Shown: positions 1 through 8,351 of the stretch, in pieces
Position numbering within the stretch: the first letter of the stretch is position 1
How the letters are laid out: each line of letters opens with the position of its first letter
From: Fibrella aquatilis
GTDB taxonomy: Bacteria > Bacteroidota > Bacteroidia > Cytophagales > Spirosomataceae
Assembly: GCF_017353255.1 (NCBI RefSeq)
Contig: NZ_JAFMYU010000018.1
Coordinates: 1-64,000, forward strand
Reading direction: 5' to 3'
Length of the DNA: 64,000 nucleotides
The notes under the pieces: generated by a model
Database searches by the model: none
The model's input: only the letters and a program-made list of their open reading frames with translations
Told to the model about the DNA's origin: nothing
Translations under genes and position numbers: made by a program

Positions 1-2
1 CA

Positions 3-80
3 CAGGCCAGGGTGGCGGCCCTTAGCCTGACGGCTATGGTGGGGACACTGGCCAGGGTAATGGGGGTAGCGGCAGGGTAG
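3..80 (+). CDS. possible 3' end of an upstream gene (partial)
   Basis: An open frame enters from the left edge and ends at TAG 78-80. It encodes about 25 mostly hydrophobic residues with the look of a membrane segment. The stretch is too short to identify and may be chance. The stop lies a few bases before the GCGAAGCCAT core that begins the heptad repeat at 93. Confidence 0.2.
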   Translation, partial: QARVAALSLTAMVGTLARVMGVAAG

Positions 81-82
81 TC

Positions 83-130
83 GACGCGAAGCCATTCACC
101 CTTCGCCCCTCACCCTTCACAACCTCACCC
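83..130. repeat. heptad repeat element H0 (single arm plus core)
   Basis: The pentamer TTCAC/TTCGC/CTCAC/TTCAC occurs at 95, 102, 109 and 116, exactly 7 bases apart. It is preceded by the core GCGAAGCCAT, seen in reverse complement as ATGGCTTCGC. The same core followed by a different heptad word occurs at 56714-56754. The stop codon of the minus-strand oxidoreductase (117-119) lies inside the array. No opposite arm is visible to the left. Confidence 0.75.
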
Positions 131-1184
131 CAAACCGTTCGCCTAATTCCTCCAGACTTTTCAGCACCGTTTCATGCACGGGAATGCCTTCTACCAGCCG
201 TTGGGACTCCATCTCACGCTCGGGGTCGCCGGGGACGAGGACGTGCTTTCCTTCCACGGCTTTGGCCGACCGGAAGCGCTGAATCCAGGTGTCCATGTGG
301 TTCTTGAAGTCATCGGCGGGGCGGAAAGCGTCGATGCGCATGGCCCCGAAAAAGTGGCCCGTACCGCTGCCCACGCCTTCGTCGGCGGTCATGAACCCCG
401 CCGTGGCAAAGGGCGGCACCCACGGCCCGTAATTGGCCCCGGAGAGTACACCCGAAAAAATATCGACAATGGCTCCCAGGCCATAGCCTTTGTGGCTGCC
501 ATGCTCCCGGTCGGACCCCAGCGGCAACAGTGCCCCGCCATTTTTCACGGCGTTAGCATCGGTAGTAGGCTGACCGTCAGCACCTTGCGCCCAGCCTTCG
601 GGAATGGGCTGGCCTTTGCGTTGTAGGATTTCCAGTTTCCCGTAGGCCACGGCCGTCGAGGCGAAATCGGCGAGGAAAGGCGGTTCGGTGGCGGCGGGGA
701 TGGCCACGGCAATGGGGTTAGTGCCCAGCAGTTTATCGAGCGAAAACGTGGGTGCGACCAGCGGCGCGGCGTGGGTCATGGCCTGGCCGATCATGTCGTG
801 TTCCACGGCCAGCAGCGCATGGTAGCCCGCAATACCGAAGTGGTTCGAGTTGCGCACCGCCACCCAACCCGTACCGGCCACGCGGGCTTTTTCGATGGCC
901 ACGCGCATGGCCCACGGCCCCACCACCAGCCCCAGCCCGCGGTCGCCATCCACTACGGCGGTAGAGGGGGTCTCGTTCACCACCCGGATAGTGGGCGTGG
1001 GGTTCAGCCGACCCAGGTCATAGAGCCGCACATAGCCCGGCAGTCGGGCCACGCCGTGGGAATCGACCCCGCGCAAATCGGCAGAAATCAGTACATCGGC
1101 GGCAAGTTGGGCGTCGTCATCAGAACACCCGATGGCCCTAAAAATGTGCTCCGTAAACGAGCGCAACGGCTTGGCATGAATCAT
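117..1184 (-). CDS. Ldh-family NAD(P)-dependent 2-hydroxyacid dehydrogenase (malate/lactate type)
   Basis: A 355-aa protein of the malate/L-sulfolactate/ureidoglycolate dehydrogenase family (Ldh_2, YlbC/YiaK-like), which oxidises 2-hydroxy acids with NAD(P) in the cytoplasm. Seen: the N-terminal DLRGVDSHGVARLP segment that carries the family histidine, the SNHFGIAGYHA segment, and the late SHKGYGLG motif. Length fits the family. I chose the ATG at 1184 (MIHAKPLRSF); a second ATG six codons upstream at 1202 lies inside the palindrome at 1197-1304. Substrate cannot be told from sequence. It is divergent from the DUF502 gene. The last codons and stop are made of heptad repeat. Confidence 0.88.
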   Translation of the reverse strand: MIHAKPLRSFTEHIFRAIGCSDDDAQLAADVLISADLRGVDSHGVARLPGYVRLYDLGRLNPTPTIRVVNETPSTAVVDGDRGLGLVVGPWAMRVAIEKARVAGTGWVAVRNSNHFGIAGYHALLAVEHDMIGQAMTHAAPLVAPTFSLDKLLGTNPIAVAIPAATEPPFLADFASTAVAYGKLEILQRKGQPIPEGWAQGADGQPTTDANAVKNGGALLPLGSDREHGSHKGYGLGAIVDIFSGVLSGANYGPWVPPFATAGFMTADEGVGSGTGHFFGAMRIDAFRPADDFKNHMDTWIQRFRSAKAVEGKHVLVPGDPEREMESQRLVEGIPVHETVLKSLEELGERFGVRL

Positions 1185-1196
1185 GAAAGCAAAAAT

Positions 1197-1304
1197 AGTC
1201 AAGAGTCGATAGTCGTCAGTCGATAGTCGCTGGCGCGTGAGTAGCTTCGCGCCGTAGCACCGGACTGCAACTGACTATTTACTATCGACTGACGACTATT
1301 GACT
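1197..1304. repeat. heptad palindromic element H1
   Basis: Left arm: AGTC at 1204, 1211, 1218 and 1225, exactly 7 apart. Right arm: GACT/TACT at 1273, 1280, 1287, 1294 and 1301, again 7 apart and the reverse complement of the left. The centre holds a GGCGCG...CGCGCC hairpin with the core AGCTTCGCG. It fills the whole region between two divergent starts, so it must overlap or replace both promoters. Confidence 0.85.
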
Positions 1305-1312
1305 TCTTACAC

Positions 1313-1870
1313 GTGTACAGAAAAATAATCAATCGCCTGATCACCTATTTCGGGCGGGGGCTGCTGGGGGTGGCACCGCTGGGGCTTACCATCTACGTCA
1401 TCTATAGCGTTTTCATCTGGGTCGACGGGCTAGTACCTATCGACATGCCCGGTATTGGGTTTCTCATCATGTTTGGCATCATCCTGGGGTCGGGCGTGCT
1501 GATTTCCACGGTGTTGCCCCGGTCATTTGCCGGGCTGGTGGAAGGCGCCATTCGGCACCTGCCGCTGGTGAGCCTGATCTATTTTTCGGTCAAAGACCTG
1601 ATCTCGGCCTTTGTGGGCGACAAGAAAAAATTCAACCAGCCCGTACTCGTCATGATGAACCGTGAGTCGGGCATTCGCAAGATCGGTTTCATCACCCAAA
1701 CCGACCTCACGCGCCTGGGCCTCACCGACGCCATCATGGTCTATCTGCCCCATTCCTACGCTTTTTCGGGTGAACTCTACATTGTCCCCGCCGAAAACGT
1801 TAAGCTCCTCAACCTCCCCAGCGCCGACGTCATGAAACTCATCGTGTCGGGCGGAGTGAGCGGAAAATGA
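1313..1870 (+). CDS. DUF502 family membrane protein
   Basis: A 185-aa inner-membrane protein of the DUF502 family, whose function is not established. Two hydrophobic segments, about residues 18-38 and 47-70, flank a short loop. The family pattern GLLGVAPLGLTIYVIY is present at the N terminus, and GELYIVPAENV lies near the C terminus. The only in-frame start near the N-terminal family sequence is GTG at 1313. The heptad element H2 begins directly after its stop. Confidence 0.8.
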   Translation: MYRKIINRLITYFGRGLLGVAPLGLTIYVIYSVFIWVDGLVPIDMPGIGFLIMFGIILGSGVLISTVLPRSFAGLVEGAIRHLPLVSLIYFSVKDLISAFVGDKKKFNQPVLVMMNRESGIRKIGFITQTDLTRLGLTDAIMVYLPHSYAFSGELYIVPAENVKLLNLPSADVMKLIVSGGVSGK

Positions 1871-2000
1871 TTTTGGATTGGGGATTTCGGATTGTTGCTG
1901 CGGTCCGACGTCTCGGCACCAGCGCAAACCCGTGCGACAGCAACAATCCGAAATCCGAAACCGCAGCGGCGGACCGCCCCAATCCAAAATCCCAAATTCC
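1871..2000. repeat. heptad palindromic element H2
   Basis: GGATT occurs at 1875, 1882 and 1889 (period 7). The complement AATCC occurs at 1945 and 1952 and again at 1981 and 1988. The right arm is interrupted by a GC-rich 20-mer (1961-1980) containing GGCGGACCGCC, a motif shared with the palindrome at 32027-32164. The element starts one base after the DUF502 stop codon. Confidence 0.8.
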
Positions 2001-2056
2001 TCTGCTTTCCAACCTTTCCCAGCTTGGTGGGGTTATGGGCATATAGTGGTGTGTGT

Positions 2057-2725
2057 ATGAAAACGGGATTCGTAGTAGTGATCGGATTGGCCCTGAGTCT
2101 GGCGGCGCAAATGAGCCTGGCGCAGCCAGGAACGGTGCCGGGTGTGCAACTGTCGGAGCCGCCCAACCGCGCTGTTGACCAAGCCCCCAAACAGGCCCCC
2201 GTTGATGCGCAGGGGCTGCCTATTGTCGACTCGACTAAACGGGCTATGATGAGAAACAGGTATCTGGCCCTCGACGTGACGGGCTTGATGGGGCGGTTTC
2301 GGCGGTACCGTACCTTTCCCGGCGAGGTGATGTCGTTCAAAACCAGAACAGACCGGACACATTACCATTCGCCGCTCATCAGCGTCAATGATACTTCATT
2401 TGTCATTGCCTTTCAGAACGAACTCTACGACCAGCCCCAGCCGCTTTCCATTGCCGTGGCCGACGTGCGGCGGGTATATTTTAGTCATCGCATTCCGTTT
2501 GTGAGCCAGGCGGCGTATATCTTACCCGTTGCTGCCGTGGTGTATCTGGTCGCCGATTTTGTGAATGGCCGCGACGATAACAACAAACTGGCGGTTCGTC
2601 TGGACCATCGCAATCTGGTGCCGGCTGGCCTGATGATGCTCGGGGGGGGCGTTAGCTACGCCGTTTCGCACCGGTCCTATAGCGTGGGTGGCCGCAATCG
2701 GCTTAAAATACTTTGGACTCGTTAA
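2057..2725 (+). CDS. secreted or membrane-attached hypothetical protein
   Basis: A 222-aa protein that I do not assign to a named family. ATG 2057 gives a clear signal peptide (MKTGFVVVIGLALSLAAQ, cleavage near SLA-QP). A second hydrophobic stretch (about residues 155-172, AAYILPVAAVVYLVADFV) and a third weaker one (AGLMMLGGGVSYAV) suggest membrane association. The frame is open further upstream, but only across palindrome H2, so the later start is preferred. It is probably exported; role unknown. Confidence 0.7.
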   Translation: MKTGFVVVIGLALSLAAQMSLAQPGTVPGVQLSEPPNRAVDQAPKQAPVDAQGLPIVDSTKRAMMRNRYLALDVTGLMGRFRRYRTFPGEVMSFKTRTDRTHYHSPLISVNDTSFVIAFQNELYDQPQPLSIAVADVRRVYFSHRIPFVSQAAYILPVAAVVYLVADFVNGRDDNNKLAVRLDHRNLVPAGLMMLGGGVSYAVSHRSYSVGGRNRLKILWTR

Positions 2726-2813
2726 ATCAACTCCAGCGCCGGGTAAGATTCTTACTTGGTGCCGTTGACTTTTTGGCCAATAGTAGGACCTTTACGGACC
2801 ATCACTACTCACA

Positions 2814-3254
2814 ATGACCCCACATACCATTTACATTGCCGATGATGACGAGGATGACCAGTTTCTCTTGCAAACGGCCTTTGCATCGACCGGACAGGGC
2901 TGCCAGCTTAAGTTTTTTGGCAATGGCGAACAACTGCTGAAACAACTTACGGTTGAAAAAGCCCCGCCAACGCTAGTGCTCCTCGACCTGAATATGCCCA
3001 TCCTGGACGGTTTTCAGACCCTGGCCCAATTGCGTAGCCAAGCGGCTTACGAGACACTGCCCGTGGTAATTCTGACCACGTCTAACCAGCCCAGCGATGT
3101 GCAGCGGGCCTATGAAATGGGCGCTAATTCGTTCATTACCAAGCCCCACCAGTATGCCGACCTGCTGCGCACCGTGCAGGAATTGGAACTGTACTGGCTC
3201 AACACGGCTCAGCTTCCCCGCTCCCCACAATCGGACGGTAATGCCAACAGTTGA
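2814..3254 (+). CDS. single-domain response regulator (CheY/Rcp1-like)
   Basis: A 146-aa stand-alone receiver domain. Visible residues: acidic pocket D10-D12, phosphoacceptor D58 in LVLLDLNMP, T88/T89 in ILTTS, and K110 in SFITKP. There is no output domain, so it acts by protein-protein contact, as known for Rcp1-type regulators. No kinase is adjacent; the nearest is the TPR kinase at 4782. It lies just upstream of aroA and may be co-transcribed with it. Confidence 0.88.
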   Translation: MTPHTIYIADDDEDDQFLLQTAFASTGQGCQLKFFGNGEQLLKQLTVEKAPPTLVLLDLNMPILDGFQTLAQLRSQAAYETLPVVILTTSNQPSDVQRAYEMGANSFITKPHQYADLLRTVQELELYWLNTAQLPRSPQSDGNANS

Positions 3255-3277
3255 GCAAAAATGCGTTGTTTTGCGGC

Positions 3278-4507
3278 ATGAATGCCGTTTTGCTCACCCC
3301 ACCCACCCAGCCCGTCCGGGCAACTATTGCCCTTGCCTCGTCGAAAAGTGAAAGTAACCGCGCCCTGATTATCGACGCGCTGACGGGCTTTCGCTGTGAT
3401 CTTCAGAACCTCGCCTCAGCCCGCGACACCCAGACCATGATCCGGCTGCTCCGCGCTGAAGACCCCACCGCCGACGTGCTCGACGCGGGCACGACCATGC
3501 GGTTTCTGACGGCCTACTTTGCCCTCACCGGCCAGACCAAAACCCTGACCGGCACCCCGCGCATGTGCGAACGCCCTATTGGCCTGCTGGTTGATGCGCT
3601 CCGCACGTTGGGGGCCGACGTAGCCTACCTGGGTAAAGACGGTTACCCACCCATTCAGACGCGGGGTTTTCGGCATAGTGGCGTAAGCGAGTTAAGTATC
3701 CGGGGCGACGTAAGCAGCCAGTACATTTCGGCGCTGGCCATGCTGGCTCCCTATTTGCCAGGTGGGCTTACCCTGCACCTGACGGGCGCCCTGGGGTCGG
3801 TGCCGTACATGACCATGACCCTGCAACAGATGGCCACCTTTGGCGTAACGCCCCGGGCCGACTGGGCAGCACAAACCATTCATATTCCCGCTGGTACCTA
3901 CCAACCCACCACCTATGCCATTGAATCAGACTGGTCGGGGGCGAGCTACTGGTTTAGCGTGGTGGCCCTGGCTGCCAATGCCGAACTGGAACTGCTGGGT
4001 CTGAAAGCGGAGTCGCTCCAGGGCGACAGTGCCATTGTGGGCATTATGGACCAGCTTGGGGTGCAGGCCACGTATACAGGCAAGGGGTTTCGGCTGACCA
4101 AGAAAGCCGCCACCGACCACATTGCCGTTGATTTCACCAACTGCCCCGACCTGGCCCAGACCGTGGCCGTATGTTGCGCCATGAAAGGTATTCCGGCTAC
4201 GTTTACGGGCATCGAGAGCCTGAAGATCAAAGAAACAGACCGGGTGCTGGCCATCCAGACTGAACTCCGCAAGTTTGGTGCAGACCTGGTAGAAGTAGAG
4301 CCGAACGCCCGCTACGAGGTGAAACCCTCCAAACAAGCCATTGCTACTGAGTTGATTAGCGTAGACACGTATGACGACCACCGGATGGCTATGGCCTTTG
4401 CGCCGATAGCCATGTTGCGTCCCGTCGTGATTGAAGAACCCAGCGTGGTCGCGAAATCATACCCTTCTTTTTGGGACGATTTCGCGATGATAGCTGAAGT
4501 TAACTAA
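3278..4507 (+). CDS. aroA: 3-phosphoshikimate 1-carboxyvinyltransferase (EPSP synthase)
   Basis: A 409-aa enzyme of the shikimate pathway. It transfers enolpyruvate from PEP to shikimate 3-phosphate in the cytoplasm. Family signatures: SSKSESNRALI near the N terminus, the DAGTTMRF loop, KETDRV, and YDDHRMAMAF near the C terminus. I take ATG 3278 because MNAVLLTPPTQPVRATI aligns with usual family N termini. An in-frame TTG at 3251 overlaps the preceding stop by 4 bases and cannot be excluded. No other aro gene is nearby. Confidence 0.93.
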   Translation: MNAVLLTPPTQPVRATIALASSKSESNRALIIDALTGFRCDLQNLASARDTQTMIRLLRAEDPTADVLDAGTTMRFLTAYFALTGQTKTLTGTPRMCERPIGLLVDALRTLGADVAYLGKDGYPPIQTRGFRHSGVSELSIRGDVSSQYISALAMLAPYLPGGLTLHLTGALGSVPYMTMTLQQMATFGVTPRADWAAQTIHIPAGTYQPTTYAIESDWSGASYWFSVVALAANAELELLGLKAESLQGDSAIVGIMDQLGVQATYTGKGFRLTKKAATDHIAVDFTNCPDLAQTVAVCCAMKGIPATFTGIESLKIKETDRVLAIQTELRKFGADLVEVEPNARYEVKPSKQAIATELISVDTYDDHRMAMAFAPIAMLRPVVIEEPSVVAKSYPSFWDDFAMIAEVN

Positions 4508-4707
4508 GGGCACATGTCATGGGTGAGAGGTCTGTCTCTCTGGCGTTGATATAAGCGGAAAGCACACTAATGGGACCAGAAAACCAGGCTGGTTTGGCCG
4601 TTCGGTACTCAAGGTGGCGTTTTCAGCCAGTCAGGTCAAGAGCGAGGTTGTCAGGTGTTGTTTTTTTCTTGCGGGCGCGCGTTTTTTTCCTGCGAACGAA
4701 ATACGCG

Positions 4708-4738
4708 TTGACTAGAGCCGTGTTAGTCAGTACATTTG
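4708..4738 (+). promoter_or_regulatory. Bacteroidetes-type promoter before the TPR kinase
   Basis: TTG at 4708-4710 and TACATTTG at 4731-4738 with a 20-base spacer match the Bacteroidetes -33/-7 consensus (TTG, then TAnnTTTG). The kinase ATG follows 44 bases downstream. The rest of 4508-4781 is non-coding, with two T-rich runs. Confidence 0.65.
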
Positions 4739-4781
4739 GTAGGGTACCTGTCCATACCTATCGTTACCTGGCCTCCTTGAG

Positions 4782-6539
4782 ATGTTTCGCTGTACGCTGG
4801 CTTTCTGTTTGAGCATTCTGCTCGGGATGATGACGCCCGGTCTGGGGTCGGCGCAGCCGTTAGTTCATCTGAAGCTGCGGCCCGAACGCCTCACCTACGC
4901 CCGAGAGGTAGAGCAGGAGGCAACCCAAAAACATGACTCGCTGGGGCTGGCCGAGGCTTGGTACCTGTATGGTAAAACCTACGTTTTTGCGGGCGACTAC
5001 CTCACGGCACAGGTTTACTTTTTGAAAGCCCTGCACGTGCAAGAACCCCGTGGTGCTTCGTTTGAACTGAGCCGACTGTACGTTCGGCTGAGCGAAACTG
5101 AAAACCGGCTGGGCCGTTTCGGTCAGGCGCTGGCTTACGCCAAACAGGCACTTCAGGTGGCTAAAGACTGCCGTTCAGATAAGGCACTGCTGCGAGCCAA
5201 TGGTAATCTGGCACTCCTTTGCGAAGAAAAATGGGCGAACCAGCTAGGGTCCGATACCGCCAAATTCAGGCAGGTGCTTACCTACCACCGGCTGGCCGAA
5301 TCGTACTGCTACAAGCTAAACGACACACTGGGCATTGCCGAAGCCAATATGAATATCGGTGTGCTGTATACTAAAGTGGCTGACCAGCAGGCTATTAATA
5401 ACTTAAAGGAAGCCTTGCGGCTGTTTGCTCTGAAGCGTAAAGAAGGTATTCGGGTGTATGCCATGTCGAAACTGGCGGCGGCCTATGTGCGGTTTGGTAA
5501 ACTAGAACTGGCTCACCAGACCCTGCAAGAGGCTGAGCAATTCTATAGCCGGTGGCACCTGAACGAATACCATATCCGGCTCGACCTGGAGCGTAACTTC
5601 GTGACCTACTACACCGCCACCGGTCAGTGGCAGCTTGCGTTCGACCGGCTGAAGCGGCAACACCAACTGGAGCAAAGTCAGATTCTGGCCGACCGCGACG
5701 GGGCCATCAGCCGCCTGAACATCGAGTATGACACTCAGAAAAAGGAATCGCTGCTGACGACGCAAAAACGGGAGTTGGCACTTCGAATGGCTAACCTCAA
5801 AGAGCAGCAGTTGTTGATTCTGGCCATTGCGGGGCTGTTATTGCTGACCATTGGACTGTTGGTGAACTACTTCCGACTAAACCAAACATTGGCACGTACC
5901 AGCCGACAAAACGTCGAACTAGTGAAGGAACAAAACCACCGGGTGAAAAATAACCTGCAAGTGGTGTCGAGCCTGCTGAGCCTGCAAGCCAGCCGCCTTA
6001 CCGACGAGGTGGCCAAACAGGCCGTGGAAGAAAGCCAGCTTCGGGTGCAGTCGATGGCTATTTTGCACCGGCGGCTCTACGACGGGGACCAACTCGCGCA
6101 GGTAGACGTCGACGAGTTCATTCGGGAGCTGGTTAGTGGGGTGCTACTGTCCTTCGGCTACCTGACCGTTCCGGTACAGTATGCCCTAGACCCTATCTTA
6201 CTGTCGGCTGACAAAGCCACGCCGCTTGGTTTGATTATCAATGAGTTAGTTACAAACGCCTGCAAATATGCTTTCCCTGACAACGACGAGCCACAGCTCT
6301 GGATCGAGTGCCGTCAGCATGGTCGAACCATCATGCTGACCGTGGCCGACAATGGGCCGGGCATGGATCATGATGTGCCTGTCTTGCAAACTGATAATAT
6401 GCTGGTCGCTAAAACCCGTACGTTTGGCCTCACGCTAATTGAAGCACAGGCCATGCAACTTAATGGCAGGGCACAATTTGGTTCGGGTAAGGATATGGGC
6501 GGGCGGGGCACAGTTTTTACGCTTGACTTTACCATATAA
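4782..6539 (+). CDS. TPR sensor histidine kinase, HisKA_2/HWE-like
   Basis: A 585-aa kinase. A signal peptide or first membrane segment (residues 1-25) is followed by a TPR-rich sensory region (about 40-300, alpha-helical with repeated A-x-Y pattern), a coiled linker, one membrane helix (about 344-364), the phosphoacceptor H386 in NHRVKNNLQVVSSLL, and an HATPase with NELVTNACKYAF and DNGPGM. The sensor part is probably periplasmic. The LytTR regulator at 6548 follows after 8 bases and is almost certainly its partner. The signal is unknown. Confidence 0.88.
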   Translation: MFRCTLAFCLSILLGMMTPGLGSAQPLVHLKLRPERLTYAREVEQEATQKHDSLGLAEAWYLYGKTYVFAGDYLTAQVYFLKALHVQEPRGASFELSRLYVRLSETENRLGRFGQALAYAKQALQVAKDCRSDKALLRANGNLALLCEEKWANQLGSDTAKFRQVLTYHRLAESYCYKLNDTLGIAEANMNIGVLYTKVADQQAINNLKEALRLFALKRKEGIRVYAMSKLAAAYVRFGKLELAHQTLQEAEQFYSRWHLNEYHIRLDLERNFVTYYTATGQWQLAFDRLKRQHQLEQSQILADRDGAISRLNIEYDTQKKESLLTTQKRELALRMANLKEQQLLILAIAGLLLLTIGLLVNYFRLNQTLARTSRQNVELVKEQNHRVKNNLQVVSSLLSLQASRLTDEVAKQAVEESQLRVQSMAILHRRLYDGDQLAQVDVDEFIRELVSGVLLSFGYLTVPVQYALDPILLSADKATPLGLIINELVTNACKYAFPDNDEPQLWIECRQHGRTIMLTVADNGPGMDHDVPVLQTDNMLVAKTRTFGLTLIEAQAMQLNGRAQFGSGKDMGGRGTVFTLDFTI

Positions 6540-6547
6540 TCCACACT

Positions 6548-7297
6548 ATGACGCCATTAACCATTCTTATTGTCGAAGACAATACCATCACGGCCATGCA
6601 CCTGCGCCAGACTCTGGAACAGGCCGGGCACACCGTAACGGGCATGGCCCGGACGCTTCAGGCAGCCCTGACAGCCGTGAAAAACCAGTTGCCTGATCTG
6701 GCACTGGTGGATATTCAACTGGACGAAAAATCGACGGGAAACGGTGTTGCCACCGCCCGTGAACTGCTGGCCTACCAGCATATGCCCATTATTTTCCTCA
6801 CCGCCGATCCCGAACTGGAAACCTACCAGTCGGCCATTGAGATGATGCCTGCGGCCTACATGCTCAAGCCGTTTCGGGCCGATGAACTGTTGATGAACAT
6901 TAACCTGGCGTACCATAATTTTCAGTCTACCCAGGGTGGTATGGCCGACGCCCTGCAAACGGGCTACGTGTGGGTGCCCATCAAAGAGGGTCTTGAAAAA
7001 GTGGCCGTAGCCCAGGTGCTCTACATCGAAGCCGATAAGTCCTACGCCAACATCGTCATGGCCGATGCCTCGACCCACCTGGTCACCACTAACCTCACCA
7101 CCGTGGCCCAGTATTTTCGGCTCAACAGCTTTTTCCGCATCTCGCGGTCGCACGTGGTTAACCTGGATCAGGTGAAGCAACTCAAAGGCAACAGCCTGAT
7201 CTTCCTCGACGGCAAAACCGCCCTCGACATTCAGCCATCGGGCCGCAAAGAACTCATCAAACGCCTGACCGTCATCCGCACGAAACCGCCGAAATAA
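6548..7297 (+). CDS. LytTR-family response regulator
   Basis: A 249-aa transcription regulator. The receiver domain (1-120) has E10/D11 and phosphoacceptor D55 (ALVDIQLDE) and the lysine in AYMLKPF. The LytTR DNA-binding domain (about 145-249) shows YIEADKSYANI and FFRISRSHVVNL. It forms an operon with the kinase at 4782. Its TAA stop is the first part of the perfect 51-bp inverted repeat at 7292-7398. Confidence 0.92.
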   Translation: MTPLTILIVEDNTITAMHLRQTLEQAGHTVTGMARTLQAALTAVKNQLPDLALVDIQLDEKSTGNGVATARELLAYQHMPIIFLTADPELETYQSAIEMMPAAYMLKPFRADELLMNINLAYHNFQSTQGGMADALQTGYVWVPIKEGLEKVAVAQVLYIEADKSYANIVMADASTHLVTTNLTTVAQYFRLNSFFRISRSHVVNLDQVKQLKGNSLIFLDGKTALDIQPSGRKELIKRLTVIRTKPPK

Positions 7298-7398
7298 GTG
7301 GTGAGTGGTGAGTGCTAAGTGGTGAGTTTGCTTACGCCAGCGCAATACGCTGGCGTAAGCAAACTCACCACTTAGCACTCACCACTCACCACTTATTT
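7292..7398. terminator. heptad palindromic element H3, a likely bidirectional terminator
   Basis: A perfect inverted repeat with arms 7292-7342 and 7348-7398 (51 bp each) and a 5-base loop. The outer arms are heptad arrays (AGTGGTG, AGTGCTA). The inner stem is the core TGCTTACGCCAGCG. It spans exactly from the stop codon of the plus-strand regulator to the stop codon of the minus-strand nuclease, so it would form a strong hairpin in both converging transcripts. Confidence 0.9.
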
Positions 7399-8321
7399 TA
7401 CATTTCTTTCCTCAACACTGTGGCCAGGCGGTGGCCGGAGAAGGCTACCTGCTGTTCAGCAATAGGTTTTACGGTGGCGACATAGTCGGGGGGGAGCACG
7501 GCGCCGTCGTTGCCAGTACCGGCTATCAGGGTGCCCTGTTTGTAGGCCAAGGTGCGGGCCAGCTCGAAACTCTCCCGCGACCACTTGCCGATATCCCGAT
7601 TGCAGCGGTGGGGCACCTGCCGCCGCGTGTGGGCCTGCGCCAGTTGCACGGCCAGTTGGTCGGCGGCGCGGAAGGTGTCGCTGCCTAGCAGCATCCCATC
7701 CCAGAAAGCATGGAGATTCAAGGTGGGGTTGCTCATGCTTACCTTGATTTTGAAGAGGTTGCCACCCCGGTCACCGTCGGGAAACTGCGGACTCACGAGC
7801 GCCGCCGTATGCAGGGGCATGTGTACGTCGCCGGCCAGGTGAAAAAGCCAGCACAGGGCAATGGCTTTGGTGCTGTCGGGGGCGTTGCTGGTCAGCAGCT
7901 GCCGGTTCAGGGCAAAGGCTTGCAGGATGTTTTCGCCCGTGGCCAGGGTGGTGTCGGTGCGGGCTATGCCCAGGGTGGGGTTATAGACGTAGTTAATGAA
8001 ATGCCAGGTGGGGTGGTCGTTGGGGTTTTTCTGCCCGCGGATATCGTCGGGCCATCGGGCGGCAAGCATAAACAGGTACTCGTTTTTCTCGCTCTCGGTC
8101 AGCGACGAGTCGCGGAGCATGGGCGCCCAGCGGGTGTTCACGTCGGGGTGTTGCCGCAAAATGGCCAGTACCCGCGCCAGCTTCCTGGGCGACTTGGCCA
8201 GCATATCTCGGTAGGCAATGGCACCAATGGCCATATGGGTGGGTTTGTTCCAGCCAAACGAACCGTTGGCAACGCACAGGGCAACTACCAGCAGCCAGGC
8301 CGATTTAAACGAAAAGTTCAT
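7398..8321 (-). CDS. secreted S1/P1-type zinc nuclease
   Basis: A 307-aa single-strand nuclease/3'-nucleotidase of the S1/P1 family, exported by a signal peptide cut before W24. All nine expected zinc ligands are present: W24 (mature N terminus), H29, D92, H107, H161, D165, H171, H204 and D208 (GWNKPTH, RWPDD, TWHF, LFHLAGDVHMPLH, LHAFWD). It lies 30 bases downstream of the secreted phosphatase. The two together could release phosphate or nucleosides from external nucleic acid (inference). Confidence 0.92.
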   Translation of the reverse strand: MNFSFKSAWLLVVALCVANGSFGWNKPTHMAIGAIAYRDMLAKSPRKLARVLAILRQHPDVNTRWAPMLRDSSLTESEKNEYLFMLAARWPDDIRGQKNPNDHPTWHFINYVYNPTLGIARTDTTLATGENILQAFALNRQLLTSNAPDSTKAIALCWLFHLAGDVHMPLHTAALVSPQFPDGDRGGNLFKIKVSMSNPTLNLHAFWDGMLLGSDTFRAADQLAVQLAQAHTRRQVPHRCNRDIGKWSRESFELARTLAYKQGTLIAGTGNDGAVLPPDYVATVKPIAEQQVAFSGHRLATVLRKEM

Positions 8322-8351
8322 AACGTGTTTCAGGCGGCCAGTCAGGCCATT

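Noticed and set aside
4570-4812. 80-codon plus-strand frame upstream of the TPR kinase
   Set aside because: It overlaps the promoter and the kinase start, and its sequence is Arg/Val/Phe-rich without family features.
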